64,000 nt of DNA from Akkermansiaceae bacterium UBA956 (GCA_002293145.1 DBCO01000009.1:62001-126000); one strand, 5' to 3'; positions 16,134 through 24,836 are shown, counted from the stretch's first letter. Program-made: numbers and translations. Notes: generated by a model not told the origin, from the letters alone.

Positions 16134-16769
16134 TCAGGATTGTCGAACCTTGTCGCCACGAGAGGCATATCCACGATGAACTTCTTGATCGTGATCAAGC
16201 TGCCCCAAACACGCAAATTCGTTCGCGGTGACCGAATCCTGGAACTCTGCCAAATTGCGTAAAACGAGCACTTTCGCCTGTCTTTTTTGCAAGATCGATG
16301 CGACGTCACTTGTCATGCACTCGATTCCTTTGAGTGAAAGAAGGTTTCCTTTGAACTGAGCCAGTGCACTTGCCTCATCGATCGACAACTCTTTCAACCC
16401 GTCCAAGTAAAGCTCTTTGGCGCGAGTTTGGGCGATCACGCATGCCGTATCTTCGGATAACCGGCTCAGGCCCGATAAAGAGAGCCGCTCACCACGAAAA
16501 CATGCGACGGTCTGCATCAGCTCTTTTGATACGTGAGTCAGTCCGTCCAAATAGAGCGTATGAGCTTCGCTATTCGCTAGCAAATTCGCTGAGTAGGGGC
16601 TCAACTCATCCAAGCCCCATAGACAAAGTCGATGCGCATACCGGGAGAGAAACCTAGCGGCCTTAGGCGTGATTCTCGAGTAACAGCCGATGGCTTTGAT
16701 CTCACCGTCTTGCCAATGCTCCCGGGCATAAGCAAGTGTAAGGGTCAGCCTGTTATTGTTCTTTGCCAT
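16134..16769 (-). CDS. Leucine-rich repeat protein (short)
   Basis: 211 residues with five to six repeats of about 22-24 residues of the form LxLxGLxxLSxxxAxxLAxxxxx, for example LYLDGLTHVSKELMQTVAC, LSLSGLSRLSEDTACVIAQ and LYLDGLKELSIDEASALAQ. This LRR type is common in planctomycetes and verrucomicrobia and usually mediates protein contacts; no enzymatic domain is attached and there is no signal peptide. The last 35 residues lose the repeat. It lies 24 bp upstream of the phosphoesterase fusion on the same strand, and is paralogous to the gene at 17678-18820. Confidence 0.75.
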   Translation of the reverse strand: MAKNNNRLTLTLAYAREHWQDGEIKAIGCYSRITPKAARFLSRYAHRLCLWGLDELSPYSANLLANSEAHTLYLDGLTHVSKELMQTVACFRGERLSLSGLSRLSEDTACVIAQTRAKELYLDGLKELSIDEASALAQFKGNLLSLKGIECMTSDVASILQKRQAKVLVLRNLAEFQDSVTANEFACLGQLDHDQEVHRGYASRGDKVRQS

Positions 16770-16790
16770 GGTCTTAATCGCAGATTTGTC

Positions 16791-16943
16791 TTATGAAGGC
16801 ATGTGGGTGCATGTTTGTGCGACGTAAAGGCACCACACTACGACGATCAGCCCCCAGATGACATCCCCCCAATTGGATTTGTAGGCGGAATACAGCGTGC
16901 CGGCCAGGTGACTCAGAAACATAAAATGAAGGAATAAGGTCAT
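16791..16943 (-). CDS. Small putative membrane protein, 50 aa
   Basis: An ATG-to-TAA frame between the LRR gene and the 105-aa gene encodes a hydrophobic start (TLFLHFMFLSHLAGTLY), a short loop with SNWGD, and a membrane segment VIWGLIVVVWCLYVA. The composition fits a one- or two-pass inner membrane protein. No homolog recognised and no obvious ribosome binding site. Confidence 0.4.
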   Translation of the reverse strand: MTLFLHFMFLSHLAGTLYSAYKSNWGDVIWGLIVVVWCLYVAQTCTHMPS

Positions 16944-16986
16944 AGAAAAGTTTGTGTCGGGGTGATATCGCCCCTCAAGGAAAGGT

Positions 16987-16998
16987 TAGTGTGTATCA
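16987..16998 (+). repeat. Solo array-type motif
   Basis: Exact TAGTGTGTATCA in the 109-bp gap between two minus-strand genes, 54 bp downstream of the stop of the 105-aa gene. The surrounding bases are not array-like. Confidence 0.6.
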
Positions 16999-17052
16999 TA
17001 TCAGCAGGAGATGTGTGCGTTATCTCCCGCTAAAAATTGTTTGGCGCAGTCT

Positions 17053-17370
17053 TCAATGCACGAGGAAATCCTGAACGATTTTTTCAATCGCCGGAACTGG
17101 AGCCGCTGCATCAAAGGCAAACGCATAGGTGCCATATTCATCGTCCCCTTCACGATGGCACAGCGATGAACCGCCAATACCATTGTAGGGTAGCCACAGA
17201 TCGAGAATCTCCTCGTCCTCACCCGCACCATTCTTGATACGCAGTGCGATGCCCGGAGTGGCACTGTCACCTGTTAATGAGATCGCTAGTAGAGGAGGCG
17301 GGCAGGATAATTCATATAGTTCGTAGTTCCAATCGTGTTTTTGCGCTAATTCTTGGATAGTATTTTTCAT
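17053..17370 (-). CDS. Unrecognised small protein, 105 aa
   Basis: Acidic soluble protein beginning KNTIQELAQKHDWNYELYEL, with a central strand-rich part (LLAISLTGDSATPGIALRIK) and DLWLPYNGIGGSS, ending VPAIEKIVQDFLVH. No family identified. Divergent from the LRR gene at 17678; the 307-bp gap between them holds an inverted solo array motif. Confidence 0.55.
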   Translation of the reverse strand: MKNTIQELAQKHDWNYELYELSCPPPLLAISLTGDSATPGIALRIKNGAGEDEEILDLWLPYNGIGGSSLCHREGDDEYGTYAFAFDAAAPVPAIEKIVQDFLVH

Positions 17371-17607
17371 AATGAGGATGGATGTATTTCAGGTTCTTGT
17401 TGCAATTTTATCGTACAAAACTCCGATATTACCAATATTTTCAGCAAATGGAGTATTGTGTGACAGATGATACACTGGCTGTCAAGCCTATTATTCAAAA
17501 TCCCGCAAGACGGCCACTTGACAAGTCGGTTAGTGTCTCGTTCGCGCATGCCGCCATTCAAATTCGGTTGCGAGAGAATCGTATGAATTCTATTCGGGCG
17601 AACCGAT

Positions 17608-17619
17608 TGATACACACTA
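17608..17619 (-). repeat. Solo array-type motif, inverted
   Basis: TGATACACACTA, the exact reverse complement of the array core. On the minus strand the following bases (ATCGGTTCGCCCGAATAG) keep a faint resemblance to array variable parts. Located about 60 bp before the LRR gene start. Confidence 0.6.
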
Positions 17620-17677
17620 GAACTATATCAATTGTTCGATTAGAAAAAACTGCCAAGACCAATCATTTGCACTAACC

Positions 17678-18820
17678 ATGAAAACGAAGAAGACAGAAAA
17701 AACTCAAGACCAAGATGAAGAATGCGATAGCAAGCAGAACGCCAAAATTCTTACTGCAGCAATTGTTCAAGCGGAATTATCCGAGAAACTATCCGGGCTA
17801 TATCTACCCACATATGAAAGCATGACCGTCGCGGCAGCCCGAGAGATATCGCGGTATGGCGAGTATGTGGATTTAAGCGACATCAGTTCGATGACGGATG
17901 AAATTTACCGCGCTCTTGTGCGAAAAATACCGCACCATCGCGGTCAAGAGCTGTATTCCGGAAGCGGCATGAATCTCAGCGGGTTGAAGAGCCTTCCCGT
18001 CAACGGGGCAAGAGCTTTATCAAAATACGCTGGCAATGAACTGGTTCTCAATGGATTAAATCAAATCTCAATAGAATCGGCGAAAGCGTTGGGGCGTTTT
18101 GGAGGCAATCTGAGGCTCAACGGCATCAAGCGTCTATCTGCAGAAGCAGCTGCTGGTTTGGCTAACAATCAAAAACGTCTTACCCTGAACGGATTGAAAG
18201 AGTTAACGCCTGAAGTGGCTCAATCCCTATCCAAACATCAGGGACGCTTGGCGCTGAGCGGCGTGGAATCTTTGACTCCGGAAACCGCAAGAGCAATTTC
18301 AGCCCATTCTGGCAGAATATCTCTCAATGGAATCTCTGAGTGCACGGCTGAGACGGCTATGGCTTTTGCGAATCATCGAGGTTATCTTGGGTTGGCGGGA
18401 CTCAAGGACTGCGATGATGCGCTGGCTCAAGCGTTTGCTGGACACGCCGGACCATTGTCGCTATCCGGAATCCGATCACTATCCGAACAAGCAGCGGGAT
18501 ACCTGGCTAAGCATCGGGGAAGGCAGTTATCTCTCGCGCGACTCTCCAAAGTATCTCAAGAAGCGATTCAGCTTTTGGCTCAATATGATGGCGAGCTGAC
18601 CCTGAATCGGATCGGCGAAATTTCCGATGAAACGGCCGAGGCTCTCGCTAAACATCGTGGCGGCATTCTTTCCCTCTACGGTTTGCGGAAGCTCTCAGCA
18701 AAAGCAGCAAGCTCTTTGATGTATCATGTGCGTCCGCTGCTGGTCCATCCTGAAGTATACGCCTACATGGAGCACAGCTGGCGTGAGCAGAAACGAAAAT
18801 CTAACCGGGAGCGTTCCTAA
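17678..18820 (+). CDS. Leucine-rich repeat protein (long)
   Basis: 380 residues. A Lys/Asp/Glu-rich N-terminus (about 30 residues) precedes roughly twelve repeats of 23-24 residues, consensus LxLNGLxxLSxExAxALAxHxGx, for example LTLNGLKELTPEVAQSLSK, LALSGVESLTPETARAIS and LTLNRIGEISDETAEALAK. The regular spacing predicts a curved solenoid for protein binding. No signal peptide or catalytic domain, and the C-terminus is basic (EQKRKSNRERS). Paralog of 16134-16769 on the opposite strand. The downstream HD hydrolase follows after 48 bp and may be co-transcribed. Confidence 0.8.
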   Translation: MKTKKTEKTQDQDEECDSKQNAKILTAAIVQAELSEKLSGLYLPTYESMTVAAAREISRYGEYVDLSDISSMTDEIYRALVRKIPHHRGQELYSGSGMNLSGLKSLPVNGARALSKYAGNELVLNGLNQISIESAKALGRFGGNLRLNGIKRLSAEAAAGLANNQKRLTLNGLKELTPEVAQSLSKHQGRLALSGVESLTPETARAISAHSGRISLNGISECTAETAMAFANHRGYLGLAGLKDCDDALAQAFAGHAGPLSLSGIRSLSEQAAGYLAKHRGRQLSLARLSKVSQEAIQLLAQYDGELTLNRIGEISDETAEALAKHRGGILSLYGLRKLSAKAASSLMYHVRPLLVHPEVYAYMEHSWREQKRKSNRERS

Positions 18821-18868
18821 TCCCATGCTTACGACCTATTTTTTCCCACACCTCACTCTCTTTTTAAC

Positions 18869-19369
18869 ATGATCGATCCAATCATTGATTTTGACGCACT
18901 GTGGCAGGCAGCCATCGCCCTGCCCAGTCATCTCTCGCCTTATACCGTGCATGGACCTGACCATTGGCGGAGAGTCGAACGAAACGCCTTGATTCTCGCT
19001 TCCCAATCAGGCGCAAATGTGTCTGTTGTTCGCCTTTTCGCTCTGTTTCATGACAGTTGCCGGGAGAATGACGATTATGACCCCGATCACGGGAAACGTG
19101 GTGCCGCATTGGCGATCGCATGGCGCAGAAAGTATTTTGATCTGCCCGATGAGCTATTCGAACTTCTTCACTACGCCTGCAACTGGCACACGGATCGCCA
19201 TCATCATGAAGACCCCACGATCGCTACGTGCTGGGATGCGGATCGCCTGGATCTCGGGCGCGTCGGCATTACACCTCATCCCAAGTATCTCAATACAGGA
19301 TTGGCAAAGGAGATCGCTTTGCACGGCTCGATCTCTCCATGGCTACATCTCGTCGTCCATCGTTTTTAA
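18869..19369 (+). CDS. Small HD-domain phosphohydrolase, second copy
   Basis: 166 residues, clearly paralogous to 3416-3910. Metal-binding residues are all kept: HGPDHWRRVERNAL (about 29-42), LFALFHDSCRE (about 61-71) and HYACNWHTDRHHHEDP followed by CWDADRLDL. The family hydrolyses phosphate esters; substrate unknown. It follows the long LRR gene by 48 bp, whereas the other copy is next to the family A/B genes, so the HD enzyme has no single fixed partner. Confidence 0.8.
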   Translation: MIDPIIDFDALWQAAIALPSHLSPYTVHGPDHWRRVERNALILASQSGANVSVVRLFALFHDSCRENDDYDPDHGKRGAALAIAWRRKYFDLPDELFELLHYACNWHTDRHHHEDPTIATCWDADRLDLGRVGITPHPKYLNTGLAKEIALHGSISPWLHLVVHRF

Positions 19370-19609
19370 GTCTCCCATTCTCAGGTATGGCGCACTCATA
19401 ACCAAACGTATACCATGTTATGTTCGGGATCGACACATAGCAGGAGTTGATTCCCGTTGCCAATCACTTGGTCGACCAGATTAGCGTTATTTGCTCTCTG
19501 GGTAACTCATATCGTTATACAGTTGATGCTGCAGCAGGTCACTTGCCAGCGATCCTGACAAACTTTTTCTTTCATTGGCTCGATGCTCCTGTAGATTGTT
19601 CGCAATCGT
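19370..19609. other. Gene-poor spacer with a possible C-terminal gene remnant
   Basis: On the minus strand a frame ending at a TGA at 19396-19398 reads ANLVDQVIGNGNQLLLCVD and PEHNMVYVWL, which looks like the C-terminus of a lost gene, but there is no start codon. The right half (19549 on) is the upstream part of the duplication shared with 11660-11720. Confidence 0.3.
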
Positions 19610-20134
19610 ATGCACACACTTTCTTCCATGGCGAAAGAGATTAATCGTTCTGTTGTCGTTCTCTCCGGATGGCAGGCGAGGTTTGAATTGCCAGCAGGAA
19701 AGGGGGCTTGCTACTCCAACGCCTACCTCGCTTTTTTGCACACCGTTGCTTATCTACGCATGCTCAATATCTCGGAGGAGAGTCTGCTCAAACTCTGGCA
19801 AATCGAGAAGAAGCTGCTGACTCTGCTGCATGTGGACTCGATCGGATCACCGACATGGTTCCTTGATTCTTGTGGACTGACCAAACACAAACAACGTCGA
19901 TTGCTGCTGACCAATCACGACATGGGCATGGATCTGCGATCACAAGTTTTACAACTAGGATTGAACTTTACACAGACCACTCCCGAGCTTTTTGACGGCA
20001 GGGAAATGGGTGAAGATGCGTTACGCGTATTGAGCCAATACCTCAAACTGGTTTCGCGTATTCAGGAAGAAGTCTGCGCCGAGGTGCCACTCTTGAGAAA
20101 TGCTGCCCGATGGGCCGGTCGGCTCAAGCCATGA
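19610..20134 (+). CDS. Unrecognised protein, 174 aa; intact copy
   Basis: Soluble helical protein (SVVVLSGWQARFELPAGK, YSNAYLAFLHTVAYLRML, EESLLKLWQIEKKLLTLL, LSQYLKLVSRIQEEVC). No family recognised. Either ATG 19610 or ATG 19628 could be the start; both are kept in the broken copy at 11660-11886, where the DNA identity also covers about 60 bp upstream, suggesting the promoter moved with the gene. Last gene of the accessory island. Confidence 0.6.
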   Translation: MHTLSSMAKEINRSVVVLSGWQARFELPAGKGACYSNAYLAFLHTVAYLRMLNISEESLLKLWQIEKKLLTLLHVDSIGSPTWFLDSCGLTKHKQRRLLLTNHDMGMDLRSQVLQLGLNFTQTTPELFDGREMGEDALRVLSQYLKLVSRIQEEVCAEVPLLRNAARWAGRLKP

Positions 20135-20434
20135 AAAAGTGTATAGATTAAACGTGCTCCATGTTCATGACGATGCGAGCTTGTCGGCATAATAAAATCC
20201 GTCAAATATTTTTTCACAACATACATCTCTTCGCTTACAATGATCGATCTGTCACCCCAACTTGTGTGTAATGGATAGTCATCGCCAATTTGCGCATTTC
20301 AGTAAACTTTCTAAGTCTGGTCAACTTCTCCACCTGCCACCACATCGGCAAAACACTGCAAAATTCCTGGAGCTGTCATGAACACGGCAGAGGATGAAAC
20401 CGCCGTATCAAACTGACACCATTTACTTTACATT
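20135..20434. other. Non-coding spacer
   Basis: 300 bp without a credible gene. It lies between the accessory island and the more conserved genes that follow. AT-rich stretches are present but no clear promoter, terminator or attachment repeat was found. Confidence 0.5.
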
Positions 20435-21637
20435 CTAACAAAAATCTTTCGCATAAGTAGCGACATCTTCGAGCAGGAATTTTTCGGGGGCGCAGGCGAT
20501 GGCCATACCGTCGAGATACATCAGGCTTTTGATGATGGGAAATGCGCCTTCGGGGAATTGCAGGCCTTCTTCGACGGCCATGCGGATGGTATTCATCATT
20601 TGCATGGTGAGGCTTTCTTCGCCCACAGGTTTGTTGCCAAAGCTAGCGTAGAGCTCAACGAATTTGCGGCGAAATGCTTCGGGCTTGGGCAGTGGCTTGA
20701 CACTGAGTGCTTCGATCGCGCGGGCAGCATCGTCATAGCGTTTTTTGCCAAGAGCCACCATGAAATTTAACAGCCCACGGGAAAATTCCGTCGGCACAGT
20801 CTCGACGTTGGCGTTATCGATGAACCAGAATTTTTGACCATCGTAAAACACATTGCCCGGATGAAAGTCGCCGTGGAATTTGCCTTGGTAGAACAAAAAG
20901 TAGCCGTGGATGCGGAAAAGCAGCAGCAGGTTCTCGTAGGTGAAGGATTTTTCCTTGAGCAATTTACGGACGGTGGGAGCCTGCACAAATTGACTCACGA
21001 GGATGTGACGAGTGGAAAACTCTCGATAGATCTTGGGGAAATCGAGCAAGCGCAAGTGCGGTAGATCATCGACTTTAGCATCGCGCCAGTGGCGCAACTC
21101 TTCGGTGCCGCGATCTTCCGCTAGCAAATCCATTTCCGTGACTGTGGTGCGGCGAATGGTTTCCAAGGTGCCGATGGGATCAGCCAAACGTTGCAGCGGT
21201 GGATAAAAAAACAATGAAGTTTTGGCGAGAAGTTTCACGGCGGCGACATCGCTCTCGAAGTCGGCAGCGTGGTCTTTGCGCAAAATTTTCACGACAATTT
21301 CTGAGCCATCCTTCAATCGACCACGGTGCACTTGCCCTAGCGAGGCGACGGCGAGAGGTTTTTCTTCGAGGTGATCGAGTGAATCCCAAAATACGGCGGG
21401 AGCCTCGCGTTTGACCTCTGCGAGAAATTCCCCAGCGGCCATCGGGGTGGCTTCTTCGTAAAAGCAATTGAGCTTCGCGGTTTTTTCGGGACCTAAGAGA
21501 TCGGCGCGGATGGCATACATTTGCGCAATTTTGACGGCGAGTAGCCCCATCGGCTCGATTTTTTTTGGGTCCAGCTTTTCCACGGGACCAAAGATCATTC
21601 GAAAGAGTTGGATGAAACGCCAAGAACGCATGGGCAT
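20435..21637 (-). CDS. ABC1/UbiB-type atypical kinase
   Basis: 400 residues of the ADCK/UbiB protein-kinase-like family, which supports ubiquinone or other lipid metabolism. Visible features: VKIAQMYAIRADLLGPEK (the KxGQ region, about 35-52, with Ala in place of Gly), PLAVASLGQVHRGRL (Ala-rich loop), VVKILRK (lysine), FHGDFHPGNVFYDG (catalytic loop, complete) and FIDNANVETV where other members have a DFG. The altered KxGQ and DFG set it apart from typical UbiB. No transmembrane C-terminus is seen. It is monocistronic, with no quinone-biosynthesis gene next to it. Confidence 0.8.
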   Translation of the reverse strand: MPMRSWRFIQLFRMIFGPVEKLDPKKIEPMGLLAVKIAQMYAIRADLLGPEKTAKLNCFYEEATPMAAGEFLAEVKREAPAVFWDSLDHLEEKPLAVASLGQVHRGRLKDGSEIVVKILRKDHAADFESDVAAVKLLAKTSLFFYPPLQRLADPIGTLETIRRTTVTEMDLLAEDRGTEELRHWRDAKVDDLPHLRLLDFPKIYREFSTRHILVSQFVQAPTVRKLLKEKSFTYENLLLLFRIHGYFLFYQGKFHGDFHPGNVFYDGQKFWFIDNANVETVPTEFSRGLLNFMVALGKKRYDDAARAIEALSVKPLPKPEAFRRKFVELYASFGNKPVGEESLTMQMMNTIRMAVEEGLQFPEGAFPIIKSLMYLDGMAIACAPEKFLLEDVATYAKDFC

Positions 21638-21909
21638 AGCATCGACGTAAATCTCGATTCTGCAAGTTTTCAGGTGGGAAAAATCAACGCTGTGACGGCA
21701 TGAGTGACCGCGAGTGGGCTGGTTGCTAATGCCCGGGGGGGAGAAGGTAAGGCTTGCAGATCATGCGTTTGAAGCTGCTTGAGCTGTTGGCGCAGTATGC
21801 CCGAGCTTTGCGAAGTACTGATGAGCACGGGATGAATGATTAGTGAAAAATTTCCTTTCTAGCCCTTGCGCATCAGCCATTTCCCGCTAGCCTGCTTGCC
21901 ATCACTCAC

Positions 21910-22386
21910 ATGAGCAAGCAACCACAACCTGGCACATTGGCCCCATCTTTTACTGCACCGGTCATCGGTGGAGACTTCGACGAATCGACCATCATCTCGC
22001 TCTCCGACTTCCGCGGGGAGACGGTGGTGCTGTATTTTTATCCGAAGGATGATACCCCGGGCTGCACCAAGCAAGCCTGTGCGCTGCGCGATGGCTGGCA
22101 GGAGATTTCCGCCAAGGCCAAGGTTTTTGGCGTGAGCATCGATTCAATCAAGAGTCACGAAAAGTTCATCAAGAAGCACAAGTTGCCGTTCCCGATCATC
22201 AGCGATGATGAACACGCGATCGTCGAGGCCTACGGCGTGTGGGTGGAGAAAAGCATGTATGGCAAGACCTACATGGGCACCGAGCGTACGACTTTCATCA
22301 TCGATGCCGAGGGCAAAATCAAAGCAACCTTGCCGAAGATCAAGCCGGAAGATCACTTTGCGCAAGTGCTCAGTTTGCTCGACTAA
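21910..22386 (+). CDS. bcp: Thioredoxin-dependent peroxiredoxin, Bcp/PrxQ type
   Basis: 158 residues, full length for the family. LYFYPKDDTPGCTKQACALR carries the peroxidatic Cys52 and resolving Cys57 five residues later, as in PrxQ/Bcp; TFIIDAEGKIKATLPKIKPE is the usual C-terminal part. It reduces hydrogen peroxide and organic peroxides in the cytoplasm with thioredoxin. Its stop overlaps the convergent rsmH stop by 4 bp. Confidence 0.95.
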   Translation: MSKQPQPGTLAPSFTAPVIGGDFDESTIISLSDFRGETVVLYFYPKDDTPGCTKQACALRDGWQEISAKAKVFGVSIDSIKSHEKFIKKHKLPFPIISDDEHAIVEAYGVWVEKSMYGKTYMGTERTTFIIDAEGKIKATLPKIKPEDHFAQVLSLLD

Positions 22387-23432
22387 GCCCGCAGTGCCCA
22401 GCGTAGTTTTGCGGAGATCGAGCGCGGGTTGGAGCGGCGTTCATCGGGTGAAGCGATGATCACTTCATCGGCGATGGAGGAGAAAAGTCCGTCGCGCTGA
22501 TGCTGTTGGAAGGATTTTTTTACTCGTCGATCTTCCCCGCTATGGAAGGTGAGGATCACGATACGGCCGCCAGGTTTGAGGAAAAAGGGCGCACTGCGGA
22601 GGAAGGCATCGAGCGCGGTGAACTCTTCATTGACGGCGATGCGCAGGGCCTGGAAGACGCGTCGGGTGGTGTCGCCACTCTCATCATGCGCGGCCTCTTG
22701 CACGGCGTGAACCAGTTCTTGGGTGTTCTGCAAATGCTTGCCTGCGAGTAAAGATGCAAGCCGCTCTGCGTGAGGCTCATCGGCATTTTCCCGCAAGATT
22801 TCTGCGAGATCAGCGACAGAAATTTTTTCTAACAAATCTGCGGCACTCACACCACGTTGCGGATTCATTCGCATATCGAGCGGACCATTCGACTTGAAAG
22901 TAAAGCCGCGCGATGGGTCATCGATCTGCATGGATGAGCATCCGAGATCGGCGAAGATGAAGTCCACGGCGGGGATATTGCGCTGAGTGAGAACCTTACC
23001 AATGCCTGCATAGTTGGAGCGGACAACATCGAGCACTTGTTCATCATAGCCTTCACGGCGTAGGCGCGCCTCAGTTTTGGGCTGCTCAATCGGATCGACA
23101 TCGAGGCCGATGAGTTTGCCACCAGGAGTGATGCGCTGCAAAATTTCGCGCGCATGTCCGCCGAAGCCCAAGGTACAATCGACGCCGAGCATACCCGGTG
23201 CTAGATCGAGTGACTCTAACGATTCCTGCATGAGCACAGCAATGTGAGTGCCTGCGGGCGTTTTTCCCGACGAGGCGATTTTATCGAGAATTTCAGGATA
23301 GCGCTCGGGATTGAGCTCTTTGTATTTTTCGGAAAAATGGCGCGGATTTTTTCCTGAGTATCGCTTGCGACGTTGGTGCACGGGAGCGGGCTCAGCGCCG
23401 GGCGCAGGATGAGAGGGCTGGTCAGAGTTCAT
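22383..23432 (-). CDS. rsmH: 16S rRNA (cytosine-N4)-methyltransferase RsmH
   Basis: 349 residues from the ATG at 23432, chosen because it overlaps the end of the upstream gene by 11 bp; the extended frame adds a poorly conserved tail. SAM-binding motif DCTLGFGGHAREIL, then FADLGCSSMQIDDPSRGF, RMNPQRGVSAADLL and ILTFHSGEDRRVK are characteristic of RsmH/MraW, which methylates C1402 of 16S rRNA. In most bacteria it heads the division cluster, but here that cluster lies about 9 kb away on the other strand. The N-terminal 60 residues are an unusual Pro/His/Lys-rich extension. Confidence 0.92.
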   Translation of the reverse strand: MNSDQPSHPAPGAEPAPVHQRRKRYSGKNPRHFSEKYKELNPERYPEILDKIASSGKTPAGTHIAVLMQESLESLDLAPGMLGVDCTLGFGGHAREILQRITPGGKLIGLDVDPIEQPKTEARLRREGYDEQVLDVVRSNYAGIGKVLTQRNIPAVDFIFADLGCSSMQIDDPSRGFTFKSNGPLDMRMNPQRGVSAADLLEKISVADLAEILRENADEPHAERLASLLAGKHLQNTQELVHAVQEAAHDESGDTTRRVFQALRIAVNEEFTALDAFLRSAPFFLKPGGRIVILTFHSGEDRRVKKSFQQHQRDGLFSSIADEVIIASPDERRSNPRSISAKLRWALRA

Positions 23433-23772
23433 TGTATTTTCGATTGTTGCCGCGTGCTTTTTCGGCAGGGTAGCGCGATTCATTGTGCTCGATTTTTTTT
23501 GCCATTTCAGCACCTAGGTCCAAGCCTAACAAATCAGCCATCTCAAAGAGCAAGATGCCGACATCGGCAATCTCGGAGGCGATCTCTGGGCGGCGTGCCA
23601 CCACGCGTGCTTCGAGCTGATCGGGCTGTTGCCAGACGAAATGTTGCAACAGTTCGCCAGCTTCCGCAGCGATGGCTACGGCCATGTCTTTCGGATTATG
23701 ATAGACTTGCCACTGACGCGCCTCCACAAACGAGCGAATGCGCGTGGTAAGATTTTGAATCGAATCGCTCAT
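23422..23772 (-). CDS. MazG-like nucleotide pyrophosphohydrolase
   Basis: 116 residues starting at the ATG at 23772, which has AGGA about 8 nt upstream; the longer frame to 23847 adds an unrelated hydrophobic tail. MazG-type metal-binding helices are visible: AVAIAAEAGELLQHFVW (ExxE) and EIASEIADVGILLFEMADL (ExxD). Proteins of this size hydrolyse (d)NTPs to monophosphates and pyrophosphate, probably as house-cleaning enzymes. Overlaps the start of rsmH; pgsA follows upstream on the same strand after 84 bp. Confidence 0.85.
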   Translation of the reverse strand: MSDSIQNLTTRIRSFVEARQWQVYHNPKDMAVAIAAEAGELLQHFVWQQPDQLEARVVARRPEIASEIADVGILLFEMADLLGLDLGAEMAKKIEHNESRYPAEKARGNNRKYNEL

Positions 23773-23856
23773 GTGCATGATCCTGCGTGCTCGGCAAGAA
23801 GATGGCAAGAGCAGAATGATCGCTGAAGGATCAGCCGCGTGTAGCACGAGGTGGGC

Positions 23857-24447
23857 TCAGGATTTTTGCTCACGAAACAACGAGGCCGAGGCGCGGAGGT
23901 AATTCATGCCGGATAGCAACGTGAGCAACAGCGCGATCCACATCATCGCCGGGGTAAAGCCGAGCGCGGGATTGCTGAGCGTGCGCAACAGGCCGAGAAT
24001 GTGTGGTGCTTGCGGAGATTTCTCTAACACCAGCCATACCAGCGCGGAGATCACGAAGACGATTTGGAAAATGGTCTTGAGCTTGCCCCAGCGATCTGCG
24101 GCGATGACGATGCCCTGTTCTACCGCGAGCTGTCGCAGTCCTGTGACGAGAAATTCACGACCGATGATCAAAATCGTCAGCCACATCGGACAAAGATGCA
24201 CCAAGCTGAGATGCACAAAGGCCGAGCAGACGAGAATTTTGTCCACCAAGGGATCGAGCAGCTTGCCCAGGGCAGTGACCAAGTTGAGCTTGCGCGCGAG
24301 ATAGCCATCGAGCCAATCCGTGGCAGCAGCGACGCAAAGCGACACCAAAGTCAGCCAAGCGGCAAGTGAACCGGGCAGCGATGCGGCAATCACATACACC
24401 ACCGTGAGTGCAAGCCGAGCCAAGGTGATGCTATTGGGCAAATTCAT
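23857..24447 (-). CDS. pgsA: CDP-diacylglycerol--glycerol-3-phosphate 3-phosphatidyltransferase
   Basis: 196 residues from the ATG at 24447 (NLPNSITLARLALT); the upstream in-frame extension to 24537 is not conserved-looking. The CDP-alcohol phosphatidyltransferase signature D-G-x2-A-R-x8-G-x3-D-x3-D is seen in TDWLDGYLARKLNLVTALGK followed by LLDPLVDK. At least four membrane segments. The enzyme makes phosphatidylglycerophosphate for phosphatidylglycerol and cardiolipin. First gene of a minus-strand run with the MazG-like gene and rsmH. Confidence 0.92.
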   Translation of the reverse strand: MNLPNSITLARLALTVVYVIAASLPGSLAAWLTLVSLCVAAATDWLDGYLARKLNLVTALGKLLDPLVDKILVCSAFVHLSLVHLCPMWLTILIIGREFLVTGLRQLAVEQGIVIAADRWGKLKTIFQIVFVISALVWLVLEKSPQAPHILGLLRTLSNPALGFTPAMMWIALLLTLLSGMNYLRASASLFREQKS

Positions 24448-24836
24448 CGGCAAGAGAACTGGCACAAAAATCCAGCCTTGGCAATCACAGGTTGAAAAAT
24501 GTCCCCCGTTCAAGAAACCAGAAAATCTTCCTTTCATGAGGAATGCAGCAAAGCACAGAGGGAGAACATCAATCTAGGTCCTTTTTCCCCCTCCTCCATC
24601 CCTCATCAACCAGACAAAACACAGCCTACAAAAGAGAATCTACCTGTGTATATCACAGACAAACAAGCGGTTGCTAAAAATGCGTGAAAAGAAAGTGATA
24701 TGCGCACAATGCAAGAATAATAGATTGCAATATCAACAAAAATCGAGCCTACTGATCCCGACCAACCTACCTGATATCAGACGGTGGGAATCTACTAATA
24801 AAGACTGCTAGCCAACAACTCACAATTGCCATAACT
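24448..24836. other. Non-coding spacer between divergent genes
   Basis: About 390 bp with divergent pgsA and the small secreted protein gene. It is AT-rich towards the right side. No structured RNA or repeat could be identified. Confidence 0.5.

Noticed and set aside
19396..19490. Minus-strand gene ending VYVWL
   Set aside because: Plausible protein tail but only about 30 codons with no start; mentioned as a remnant, not called as a gene.
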